From: Dethiobacter sp.
GTDB taxonomy: Bacteria; Bacillota; Dethiobacteria; Dethiobacterales; Dethiobacteraceae
Reading direction: 5' to 3'
Assembly: GCA_020725465.1 (NCBI GenBank)
Contig: DYEY01000035.1
Coordinates: forward strand, 1-64,000
Length of the DNA stretch: 64,000 bases
Under the pieces are notes generated by a model. That model saw only the letters and a list, made by a program, of their open reading frames with translations, did not search any database and was not told where the DNA came from. A program made the translations under genes and the position numbers. Positions 34,022 to 43,000 of this stretch are shown here, piece after piece. The stretch's first letter is position 1. The number at the start of each line of letters is the position of its first letter.

Positions 34022-34043
34022 GGCCACCCGAAAACGGGTGGCC
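34022..34043. terminator. Strong hairpin between convergent genes
   Basis: GGCCACCCG (34022-34030) and CGGGTGGCC (34035-34043) close an AAAA loop. No strong U-tract on either side; probably a transcription end between the convergent pRiA4b-like and hepT genes. Confidence 0.5.
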
Positions 34044-34051
34044 GGCAGATC

Positions 34052-34477
34052 TTACTCACCGATAAGATTTTTTATCCGGTCAATAAATAACTCAAAATCA
34101 CTAAGCTTGGTAATTGAATACTCATAAACACGCTCGTCGGAAATGTTCTGGTAAAGATGAACTATTCTGTTTCGGAATCCTACCATGGCTGAGAAAATTT
34201 CAAATTCTTCACTATCAATGGCTTTGTTGTTTTTTAGAATACGGAAAGCATCCCGGGAGTCTTCAGGGGCACATTGGTAATGCTTGGCCGCTACGTGAAA
34301 TGTTATATCTATCATTGACTCTATTGCTGTTTGCAGGGAGTACTTCAACCCTTTTATCAGGATTTTGTCACTTAGTATTTTACTTGCTTCCTGTGTGTCT
34401 GTCAGAGTTTTTATATCGCTGATTTGCTCTCTGATAAAGGCAATCTTTTGCATAATTCTTTCTCTGTCAACAGTCAT
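34052..34477 (-). CDS. hepT: HepT-like HEPN ribonuclease toxin
   Basis: A 141-residue all-helical HEPN protein of the HepT (DUF86) family. The active motif RNRIVHLY (R-x4-H-x-Y) is intact near residue 110, after LKYSLQTAIESMIDITFHVAA. HepT cleaves RNA and is silenced when the MntA partner polyadenylylates the motif Tyr. ATG at 34477 has AAGGGG eight bases upstream and is preferred to the GTG at 34486 that overlaps the mntA stop. It is encoded directly after mntA, a canonical mntA-hepT order. Confidence 0.85.
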   Translation of the reverse strand: MTVDRERIMQKIAFIREQISDIKTLTDTQEASKILSDKILIKGLKYSLQTAIESMIDITFHVAAKHYQCAPEDSRDAFRILKNNKAIDSEEFEIFSAMVGFRNRIVHLYQNISDERVYEYSITKLSDFELFIDRIKNLIGE

Positions 34478-34482
34478 ATTGA

Positions 34483-34899
34483 TCACCCCTTAACAATCAG
34501 TTCTAAAGCCCGGCGGAAGCGGGGGTAGTTTTCAGCCCGCTGCCTGCTTATTTTTTCCATAAAATCAGTAATTGCTTCTCCGTTACCTGCATAGATCAAC
34601 CGGCCCTGTGTTATTACCCGATAGGCAAAAATAGCCGAACAGTTATTAAGAATAATAATATCATAGGGGTGATTTTTGACAGTGGGTAATTCCAGGTATA
34701 ATTCCTCCAGAATTTTTTCCGCCCCTTTTTCTGTTATGCCCGGTTCCAGTAAGATGCCTAAGTCAATATCACTGTCGGGGCGGCAGGAATCCAGCGCGGA
34801 GCCAAAAAGATAAGCTCCGGCAATTTCTTTTCTTGACTCAAATACAGGTATTAAACTTTGATTAATAATATTTATGTCCAACTTGATCAGCTTGCTCAA
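34483..34899 (-). CDS. mntA: MntA-like nucleotidyltransferase antitoxin
   Basis: A 138-residue nucleotidyltransferase. AGAYLFGSALDSCRPDSDIDLGIL holds the GS-x10-D-x-D motif of MntA, followed by KNHPYDIIILNNCSAIFAYRV. In this type VII module MntA transfers AMP to HepT, blocking it. The catalytic residues are intact, so this second MNT-HEPN module looks functional, unlike the broken MNT fragment just upstream at 34993. Confidence 0.85.
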   Translation of the reverse strand: MSKLIKLDINIINQSLIPVFESRKEIAGAYLFGSALDSCRPDSDIDLGILLEPGITEKGAEKILEELYLELPTVKNHPYDIIILNNCSAIFAYRVITQGRLIYAGNGEAITDFMEKISRQRAENYPRFRRALELIVKG

Positions 34900-34992
34900 C
34901 TTAGTTCACTCTCCGGTCTTTGGCGTTACAAAACACTTAATTATCATTATACAGTATTTACCACGAAATACAAGCTAACTGCTGGTTATACC

Positions 34993-35085
34993 ATGGTCTT
35001 CGGCCCGTGGTGAATCCGGCTTAAACAGTGATCTTGGTCCGGTAGTGGTTATGGAGAGTGCAGAGGACTTCCGGCCAGAGTAGCC
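34993..35085 (+). pseudogene. Fragment of an MNT nucleotidyltransferase gene
   Basis: The DNA matches the active-site region of the gene at 22823 (about 22940-23030): CGTGGTGAA.CCGG, AACAGTGATCTTG, GTGGTTATGGAGAGTG and CCGGCCAGAGT. Substitutions destroy the frame (a TAA and TAG appear) and neither end of the gene remains. Confidence 0.7.
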
Positions 35086-35099
35086 CTATCTTGCGCTGT

Positions 35100-35300
35100 G
35101 AGGTGACTGGCATAGCAGAAAGCCAGGGTACAGGCTAGATTAAGGATGCGGGGAATACGCTGTCTGGCGACATACACCCGGCCATGGCGCTCTTGGTAAA
35201 TACCGGTGTGGCAAGGTTGGCGGCCTGCATTTGGTGGCGATTGATTAAGAAAATATGAAGCCTGTCCCGTAGCGGGTGGTCTTTGTAAGAAGGAATGTGT
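35100..35300 (-). pseudogene. Fragment of a TniB/ExeA-like transposition ATPase
   Basis: On the minus strand the frames read RHQMQAANLATPVF and, one frame over, RIPRILNLACTLAF. These match RHQMQAASLTTPVF and GIPRVINLICGQAL near the end of the intact ATPase at 44817. Frame changes and missing ends show a decayed insertion-sequence remnant. Confidence 0.65.
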
Positions 35301-35362
35301 CCAAACATGCCGAAATTTGACATAGAACCATGTAATAAACAATAAATGCCGGGAGAATTGCT

Positions 35363-36436
35363 GTGGCTACATATCGGAAAGAAGGAATCAACCCACTGCT
35401 GATTAGCATTCTAACCAAGAAAGATCTTTCAGAAATTCCGCAAAGCCCCCCACCGTCTATGCTGCCCGGGTTCTACGTCAGGCAGGTGCGTAAAAACATA
35501 AGCAAAACGGATAAGTCTGTGCCGGAAAGAAAGCATGGTCTGACCTGTACGGCCTGTGGCAAAAAAGGTCAGTATAATTTGGGAACTATTGCAATTGATA
35601 TGGAGCAATTCTTGCAAAAGGGTGATTCTTTCTGGCACAAAGCTTTTCAGTGCAACGGTTATTTTCGGTGCCGGTATTGTAATTCAGCGGGAAACTGGCA
35701 GATTTCCAGGCAAACCATTTTATTTGTGAACTTTACCCTCATGAAATCCGCTATGACAGGTATTAAGCAAGATGAAATCGTTCATGGAAAAATGTGCACT
35801 TATGACGGGGAAAAATTCCGCTGGGCCAGCGATGCCGAAGAACATCATTTGCGCAAGCTTATTGAAGAACCCGGTAATGCCTGGATTTGGGATCGGCTTG
35901 GCAACCTGTATCTGAATGGTGGGCGGCCGGACTTGGCGGTAGCGGCTTTTGAGGAGTCGATAAAACATGATCCGGATCAGACGGAATCTCATTTTTCTAT
36001 TGGCCAAGTTTTGCTTAAAGCCGGCTTAAAGGAGGAGGCGGCTTCCCACCTGCGCCGGGTGCTTATTACGGCTAACAAATATGATCGCCTTGACCGGTCA
36101 GATTTACGTGACCTGTTGACGGAAACTCTTTTTATGCTCCTGGATATTTTTGAAGAAATGCCAAAGCTGTTGGAGTTCCTGCCCAAGGCAGATGAAATTA
36201 TACCGGGCTGTTTGGAAAGCCATGCCCCGGATAAAACGGTAATTCTTAATTTCCGGGAAATCAACATTAGTTTAGATAAGTTTGAAGGTATGTACCCGCT
36301 GGCGGAATTATATATGAACCCGAAATATAAGAAAGAGGCGCCCGGTGTCCAAAGCAATTACTCACAACAGCAGAACACCGGTCGTTTTGGTCAAAAGAAA
36401 AAGAAAAAGGCGAAGAAAAAGAAGAAAAAGAGGTAA
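35363..36436 (+). CDS. Zinc-ribbon TPR protein with polylysine tail
   Basis: A 357-residue protein. Residues 55-115 contain two Cys pairs (LTCTACGKKGQYN and YFRCRYCNSAGNWQ) forming a zinc ribbon. Residues 180-250 hold TPR repeats (AWIWDRLGNLYLNGGRPDLAVAAFEESIKHDPDQ and HFSIGQVLLKAG). The end is QKKKKKAKKKKKKR. Related proteins with TPR and a terminal SEC-C zinc motif occur in Firmicutes; here the SEC-C is absent and a Lys-rich tail, suited to binding nucleic acid or the ribosome, is found instead. GTG at 35363 has GGGAG upstream. Function unknown. Confidence 0.65.
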   Translation: MATYRKEGINPLLISILTKKDLSEIPQSPPPSMLPGFYVRQVRKNISKTDKSVPERKHGLTCTACGKKGQYNLGTIAIDMEQFLQKGDSFWHKAFQCNGYFRCRYCNSAGNWQISRQTILFVNFTLMKSAMTGIKQDEIVHGKMCTYDGEKFRWASDAEEHHLRKLIEEPGNAWIWDRLGNLYLNGGRPDLAVAAFEESIKHDPDQTESHFSIGQVLLKAGLKEEAASHLRRVLITANKYDRLDRSDLRDLLTETLFMLLDIFEEMPKLLEFLPKADEIIPGCLESHAPDKTVILNFREINISLDKFEGMYPLAELYMNPKYKKEAPGVQSNYSQQQNTGRFGQKKKKKAKKKKKKR

Positions 36437-36535
36437 GTAAAACCGAAATGAACCGGTACTTTTGGCCGTTGTAATCAAAGATGGTGGTAATATATTGCCG
36501 GGCACTGTACCTGAATTACGATGTGAGGTAGAGGG

Positions 36536-36931
36536 ATGAAAAAAGTGTTTGTATACGGGACCCTGATGAAGGGTTTTGGCAATCACCGCTTGCTGGGTGA
36601 TGCAGATTTTGTGGGGATGGCAACGCTTAAAGAATACGGACTTTACTGTGTTTCGCCATATTATCCCGGTGTTGTCCCCATGGCGGGTGAGTTTGTGCGT
36701 GGTGAGGTGTATGAAGTCGATACCAACGGTCTGAAACGGCTTGACAGCCTTGAAGATGAGGGGAGACTGTATGCCAGGGTCGTTGGGGAATGTGTTATGG
36801 CAGACGGGACTTTAGAGAAAGTATATGTTTACAGCTGGCTTGAGACAGTGGCTGAGCAAGATTTTGTGCCCGGTGATTTTACCCCCTGGTACCCGGGTGT
36901 GTCGGATGAGGTAAGAAGGGAGACAACTTGA
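36536..36931 (+). CDS. Gamma-glutamylcyclotransferase-like protein
   Basis: A 131-residue protein starting KKVFVYGTLMKGFGNHRLL, the YGTL-x-(K/R)-G substrate loop of the AIG2/GGCT fold. GEFVRGEVYEV and LKRLDSLEDEGRLYARVV carry the (G/D)E(V/L)Y and ED-Y-R features, with the catalytic Glu in the second or third. Such enzymes cleave gamma-glutamyl amines to 5-oxoproline. A GAGGTAGAGGG site precedes the ATG. A terminator follows. Substrate not determined. Confidence 0.82.
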   Translation: MKKVFVYGTLMKGFGNHRLLGDADFVGMATLKEYGLYCVSPYYPGVVPMAGEFVRGEVYEVDTNGLKRLDSLEDEGRLYARVVGECVMADGTLEKVYVYSWLETVAEQDFVPGDFTPWYPGVSDEVRRETT

Positions 36932-36960
36932 TAACCGGCCCTGAAAACCAAGCTTGGTTT

Positions 36961-36992
36961 CCGGCTCTCTGCTCAGAGTTGCCGGATTTTTG
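36961..36992 (+). terminator. Rho-independent terminator
   Basis: CCGGC.CTCT...AGAG..GCCGG forms a long stem with an internal mismatch, followed by ATTTTTGTTTTT. It separates the convergent cyclotransferase and helicase genes. Confidence 0.75.
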
Positions 36993-37027
36993 TTTTTCCC
37001 TGAAAAGAAGATATTGATGTCCGGCTG

Positions 37028-40000
37028 TTATACCGGAAATTCCGTCCGGTACCCGGCCTCCATACCGGTCAGGGCGTTATCGGTGGTGAATTTGCGGTAC
37101 GGTATCCGCATGGGAGTACCGGCTTCATTGCCGTAGACGATTTCGCCGTGGTGGTCGGTTGCCTGGAAGGACAGGTCCAGTATGCGGTTGAGCCAATCTA
37201 TCCAGCTGGTAAGGTTGTCAGGGGGGGAGAATTTCACGCGCTCGATGAGTGTAAGGCTGCTGAAGTCAGAGTGGCCGATGAGCACCAGGTGATCCATGGC
37301 CCTGGTTGCGGCCACGTAGAAAAGGCGTTTCTTCTCGGCTATCAGCTGGTCACGCAGCCGCTTTTTTATAATCCTTTTGATCAGAATCGGCTCCGGTTCC
37401 CAATCGTTCTCGGGATTTGGCGCGTTAATGCCGATTTCCGGCCTTTCCCGCCGGCTGATACCTGTGTCGCTGACTGTCATGGTGAAGGGTACATGACCGG
37501 TGTGCAGCGTGTCCCGGTCACCCAGGTTAAAGACCGCTCCCAGGTCGGGGACAAAGACCATAGGGAACTCCAACCCTTTGGACTGGTGCACAGTCATGAT
37601 CTGTACCGCCCCTCCCAGGCTGATGTCAATGTCGGCCTCGCCTTCTTCTTCAATATAGTCGATGCGGTTATTCAGCCATTCGCAAAAATCCGCCAGGTCA
37701 CTGCCTTCTTCCAGGTACTGCTGGCGGGCGTTGTCCAGAAGCTTTTCCACGTTGGATACCGCCTGTTCTCCCCGGGTACCCCGGCTGAGGCTGGCGTAAT
37801 AACCGCCTTCCTGCAGGATGAGCCTCAGGAATTCCACAAGCGGCAGTCGTCCCGCCAGGCGCAGCCACCTTTCCAGGTTAGCGGCAGCGCAAAGAACCGC
37901 CCGGTAGTCTCTGGCCGAAAAGATTTCTTTGGCCGTGGCGTTGTTTGTTGTGGCCGCTGACCTGAGCCTGTCATAAAGACTTTGCTCACCGGGCAGCCTG
38001 GACAGAAGAAAAATGCCTTCGTCCGAGAGATGGCCCGCTGGCGAGCGCAAGTAGGCGACCAGCGACTGGTTGTCTGCCGGGTAGGTTAAAAAGCGCAGCA
38101 GGTTGCCCAGGTCGACGATCTCCTGGCGCTGGAAAAAACCGCGTCCGCGCACCACCGTAAAGTCGATGCGGTTTGAGCGCAGGGCTTCTTCATAGGTTTT
38201 GAGCATGGTTCTGCGGTTTAACAGGATGGCCACCGCCGGCCGGCCTTTCTTAGCGCATTCCCTTACCCGCCGGTATTTTTCATCGTCACCCAGGAACACT
38301 TCTTTGATTTTTTCCACAATGAGAAGCGCTTCTTTGAAATGATGGCTGAGGTCGGAAGCGGCGGAATCCGGGGAATTGTCCTGTTTCGGGTTGTCAGACG
38401 GTTCATCGCCACCGCTGCTGTCCACCAGCAGGAGTTCCACACTGCCCGTGTTGCTGTTGCCGGAACAGACAAGCTTTTGGGGGCGGGCATCGTATTCCTC
38501 AAAGACCTCCCGGGAGAGCAGGTCGTGAAAAAACATATTGAAGAAATTAATAGGTATGGCTGCAGAGCGGAAATTTTCGGCGAAAACGATTTCCCCGTCT
38601 TTTGGCGAACAGTTGTCGCCGATTTTTTCCCTGTATTCGGCTTCGTAATCCCTGGGGCCTGAATTCAGATCAAAGGGGTGCCGGTGATGACCTCCTTCAC
38701 GGTTAGCTTTTTGCAGTTCCCGCCTTACCCGGGAAAAGAGCCGGACGTCGCCGCCCCGGAAAGAGTAGATGGCCTGCTTTTCATCGCCAACGATAAAAAG
38801 CTTGGGGCCGGTAACGTTGCCGGTCCGGTCGGAGGCGATTTTTTGGATAATCTGCCACTGCAGGTCGTTGGTGTCCTGAAATTCGTCCACCATGATAAAG
38901 AGAAAGCGCTCTCTCAACTCGTCCAGGATATGGCGGTGTTTTTCCGCGGTGAACAGGTCCAGTACTTTAAGCTGCAGGTCCTGGAAATCAAGATAGTTCC
39001 CGGCCGTCTTATCTTCCCGGTAAGCATCCAGGCAAAAGCCTGCCAGCCGCGAGAGCGCCTGCAGCAGCTCAAAGCCGTGTTCTTCATGGCTTGGGGTGAT
39101 GGTGAAGTCTTCCACAGCAAAAGACTTAAGCAGGAAGCGCAGGGAGAGGAAAATACCCTTTAATGTTTCATAGGCCTCCTCGGTCCAGGCCTGGGTAGGC
39201 CGGGACAGCTTGGTATTATTTAGGATTTGCTGTTTCAGTTCCTTTATTTTGCCGTCGTCTATGCTTTGGTGGGATGCCGGTTTCAGTTCGTGGCCAAGCT
39301 GCGGCAGCAGTTTAAGCAGGTTGCGCATTTTCTGACTTAAGACTGAGGTGTCAAAGGGGATTTGTTTTGCCAGCGCAGCCAGCTGCCGACTTAAAGAATC
39401 GAGCTGCCCGCTTTTATGCAGCTTGTAGGCCATCTCCCGCAGCATGCAGTCGCGATAGTGTTGCAGCCGCTCCAGGTAATCCTGCATGGGGAGACTGTTG
39501 ATGCCATCGAGCCAGGGACCTAAATCCTCCCGCTTCTGAATAATTTCGAAGATGGCGTTGCCGAGCGCTGCCCGTGAAAACTCCCCGCTCAGCAGGTGGA
39601 TATCCCGGTTGTTCCGGTCGGCGGCCGCTTCCCGCAGGACGCGGCTGATGCTTTTGCGCAGGAAAAACACTTTCTCCGTCTCATCCAGCACACGGCAATA
39701 CGGGTCGATGCCGGCTTCAATGGGGTATTCCCTAAGCAGCGCGGCGCAGAAGGCGTGAAAGGTGCTGATATAGTTATTGAAAAAGGTGTCCTTCAGCTTT
39801 CGAAAATGCGGCTCTCCCGTATTTTGCAGTTCCTTTTCAATGGCGGCGTAAATGCGCTCTTTCATTTCAACGGCCGCCTTGTCGGTAAAGGTGAGCACCA
39901 GCAGGCGGTCGAGGAGCAGTTTTTCCCGTGACATTATCCTGATTATCCGGCGGGTAAGCACCTCGGTCTTGCCGGTGCCGGCGCCGGCGGTTACGGCCAG

Positions 40001-40060
40001 ATTCCGGCGGTAATCGCAGGCCAGGTGTTGGTACAGTGTGGGATAAAATATGGCAGGCAT
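37028..40060 (-). CDS. UvrD/RecB-like helicase without nuclease domain
   Basis: A 1010-residue superfamily 1 helicase. AVTAGAGTGKTEVL (Walker A, about residue 24), LTFTDKAAVEM, STFHAFCAAL, IMVDEFQDTNDLQW (about 390), VGDEKQAIYSFRGGDV, FAENFRSAA, IMTVHQSKGLEFPMV (about 820) and FYVAATRAMDHLVL (about 915) are all present. Only about 75 residues follow the last motif, so the C-terminal PD-(D/E)XK nuclease of AddA/RecB is missing. AAGGAG is eight bases before the ATG at 40060, 23 bases after the AddB-like gene. The pair looks like an ATP-dependent DNA unwinding machine without its own nuclease. Accurate role unknown. Confidence 0.82.
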   Translation of the reverse strand: MPAIFYPTLYQHLACDYRRNLAVTAGAGTGKTEVLTRRIIRIMSREKLLLDRLLVLTFTDKAAVEMKERIYAAIEKELQNTGEPHFRKLKDTFFNNYISTFHAFCAALLREYPIEAGIDPYCRVLDETEKVFFLRKSISRVLREAAADRNNRDIHLLSGEFSRAALGNAIFEIIQKREDLGPWLDGINSLPMQDYLERLQHYRDCMLREMAYKLHKSGQLDSLSRQLAALAKQIPFDTSVLSQKMRNLLKLLPQLGHELKPASHQSIDDGKIKELKQQILNNTKLSRPTQAWTEEAYETLKGIFLSLRFLLKSFAVEDFTITPSHEEHGFELLQALSRLAGFCLDAYREDKTAGNYLDFQDLQLKVLDLFTAEKHRHILDELRERFLFIMVDEFQDTNDLQWQIIQKIASDRTGNVTGPKLFIVGDEKQAIYSFRGGDVRLFSRVRRELQKANREGGHHRHPFDLNSGPRDYEAEYREKIGDNCSPKDGEIVFAENFRSAAIPINFFNMFFHDLLSREVFEEYDARPQKLVCSGNSNTGSVELLLVDSSGGDEPSDNPKQDNSPDSAASDLSHHFKEALLIVEKIKEVFLGDDEKYRRVRECAKKGRPAVAILLNRRTMLKTYEEALRSNRIDFTVVRGRGFFQRQEIVDLGNLLRFLTYPADNQSLVAYLRSPAGHLSDEGIFLLSRLPGEQSLYDRLRSAATTNNATAKEIFSARDYRAVLCAAANLERWLRLAGRLPLVEFLRLILQEGGYYASLSRGTRGEQAVSNVEKLLDNARQQYLEEGSDLADFCEWLNNRIDYIEEEGEADIDISLGGAVQIMTVHQSKGLEFPMVFVPDLGAVFNLGDRDTLHTGHVPFTMTVSDTGISRRERPEIGINAPNPENDWEPEPILIKRIIKKRLRDQLIAEKKRLFYVAATRAMDHLVLIGHSDFSSLTLIERVKFSPPDNLTSWIDWLNRILDLSFQATDHHGEIVYGNEAGTPMRIPYRKFTTDNALTGMEAGYRTEFPV

Positions 40061-40083
40061 ATAAACGCTCCTTGCTTGGTTTG

Positions 40084-43000
40084 TTAAAAAATACTGCTTA
40101 TCAGGTTAAGTTCTGCCGCGGACAGATCATCCCCTGCGGTGCTGCTTCTTAACTTTTCCAGGCGCAGTTGGTCCTTGCGGCAGAGCCTGCCAAAAGAACA
40201 GTTGTAGCAGGTTTGTTCAGCAGCAGTGCACAGGGGGAGGTGGAACACGCCCTTTTGCATCAGCCGGTGGAGCCGCAGTATATGTTCCCGGCACCTGTTC
40301 AGAGCTTCGCTGAATTCCTTCCGCGCCATGAAGCCTTCCCGCTGGCCGGAGAAAACAGGTTGCCTGGGGGATACGTTGGCCTGACGCACGGTCCTGATTT
40401 CAGCGGCGGCAAAATAGCCGCCCCGTCTCACGGTCTTTGCCGTTTTCACCTGGTAGAGTCCAGCGCCGGCCACCTCCAGGTTAAGCTGTTTTTCGGCCAC
40501 ATAGTCCATTACCAGCAGCACGGCCAGCGGCAGGTCAAAACGCAGCCCCCTGCGAATACGGCCCGGGTTCCCGGCGCCTCCACCGGTGTAGTTAAAGGCC
40601 AGGAGGCGACCGGTCTCTCCGGCCAGGTCCACCCGGTCTGTCTCCACCCAAACCTCCAACTCCTCCCCCACTGCTACCGGGCCCGCCAGGCCGGGCAGGT
40701 ACGGCAAAAGTAAGTCGGGGCCGTTTTTTTCATATTCCAGAAAAGCAGCCAGAAGCCCCCGCCGCCGGGCCACCCCGCTCTCCAGACCGGCGGTGAGGCT
40801 GTTGATAAAACGGGCGTGAAAGGCGTCAACCTCCTCCGGCTCCCGCTCTTTAAGTTGACGGTCCACAGCTTCCAGGAAAAGGAGCGGCGCGTCGCCGGGC
40901 ACACCCCCGCAGTGGCAGGCTTTTGTCGTATATTCTTTGAGGAGGGAGCGGACCAGACGCCACGTTTCCGTGGTATCCGGGTCATAATCCGGCCCCTGCT
41001 TCAGGTTTAGGATGTCATCGAAGAAAAAGCGCAACGGGCAGGCGGCATAGCGTTCCAGGACCGCGGGAGTAAAGCGGATTTTGTTAATTTGCCGGGCCAG
41101 CAGCGCCAAAGCGGAGTCAGCTGGCGGGGAAGAGGATGGTTCATGAGAAAAAAGGCCGTCAAACTGGGAAAACCGGGCCGTGTTCATAGTTAGCCCGTCA
41201 AAGCGCAATATTTCCACCACATTGGCGAAAAACTCCCGGTCTTCATCTTTCAGTTCTCTTAACAGGGGCAGGACGCTGTTGTAATCTTTGTCGACGTTTT
41301 TGCCGATGAACAAAAGCTTTTCCCGGCGGCTGATGAGACTGTCCCTCCGGGTACCATGTTCCGGACTTTCCGCCTGCCGGAGTTCCGCCGGGACGCGCTT
41401 CTCAATGTCCAGGATAAAAGGAGAGGGCGGCAGCCGCCGGCCGTTATCCGAGAGAGGTCGGCTTAGAAAAAGCGCGCCGGTGGTGGAGCGGACCAGTTGG
41501 TAAAAGCGGTGGCGGCCGTAGTCCACACTGGTGTAAGTCCGCCCGAGACCCAAACCGTCTTTTTTGGGCTGCAGAAAATTAAACTCCTCCGCCGCGGGGA
41601 ACTCTCCGTCCACCAGGCCACAGATAAAAGTGTACGCCCACTCTTGGTACTGCCCCCGGTTGACCGGTTGTACGGACACCGCGCTGTCGCCAACCGCGCC
41701 GTATTCTTCCCGGCAGAGCGAAGCTTCGTTCAACAGGCGTGAAAAAAGCCTTGCCAGTTCCGCCATAGTATACTTTTCTCCCGGTCCTCCGGCCGCGGCC
41801 AGGGAGGAGACCATTTCGGCAAGCAGCTGATGTATCCGGTTAAGAATTACCCGGTCTCTCTTCCCGGCTTGCAGAGCAAGCGGGCTGTCTTCCGCCAGCC
41901 CGATATTCTCCGCCACCCGGAAGCGCTGCAGTAGCTTTTGCAGGATTCCTGCAAACCTTTCGCTGCTTAACTTGGGCTGCCAGGCCGACAGCGCTTTCTC
42001 CGCCTGCGCCAGCAGGTAAAACTGGAGCAGGCACCGGCACAGGCACGCTTCCAACTCTTCGGGGGGGACGGTGTTTTTCAGGTAGCGCCCGGCCACCTCA
42101 AGCGGCGGGGCGCCGGAGGCGGGCTTTATTGTCCGGTAAGCTTCCCGGCGGATACTACTGATATAAGAATAGTCAAGCCGGTGGCTGCCGGGACTCAGGT
42201 GCCTGTCCAGCATCTTGTGGCTTAACAGCTCCACCCCGCAGGCCTCCTGGTATGCCGCCAGATTCTCCGGCCTTACCTCGTCGCTGAAACTGATGTACGG
42301 TGAGGATAGGATCTTTTCACGCAACGGGAACAGGTTAGCGCCTGTCCCCTGGGTTACCAGCTGCAGGATTACCATGGCCAGCGGGTAGCGCAGGAGGGGA
42401 ACCCCCTGTTCCGGGGAAAAGGCAAGCCCGTAGTCGGGGAATACCTCGGCGATGATGGAGCTGTAAAGCTGGTATTCAGGAGCGACAACCCTTATCTCGT
42501 TTAAGGAGACGCCGGCCCCGGCCAGCCGCCTGATTTGCCGTGCTATGTCTGTTATCTCCTGAAAACGGTTGTTTGCCTGGGAAATTGTTACTTTTTTGCA
42601 TGAATCCGCAACCCTGTCACCTAAGGGCACCGCCGGCGCTCCTGGGCCTGTGGTTGATTCCGGCCTGAAAAGACGCCTTGACAGGTCAATGAAAAAATCC
42701 CGCCGTTTCAGTGGCAGAGTCTTATGTTCCACCCCCAGGTGCTTTAAGCGTTCAATCAGGCAAGCTGCACTCTTCCCAATACGTGTCGACTGTTCCGCGG
42801 CTTCTCCGTCTGCGCAGAAAAAGAAGCTGGTCCGGGGCAGGTGTTTAAACACGGTATAGATGAATTCTGCTTCAAGGGGGGTGATATAATCAAATCCCCA
42901 AAAAATGACGCTTTCGTTTTCCCGGAGGCCAAAGTGACGGTTGATACTGTCCCTGTCTGTTTGACGCAGAAACTCAAAAATACCGCTCCTCAGATCATGG

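Noticed and set aside
37148-39163. Plus-strand frames opposite the helicase gene
   Set aside because: The minus frame has all helicase motifs; these have none.
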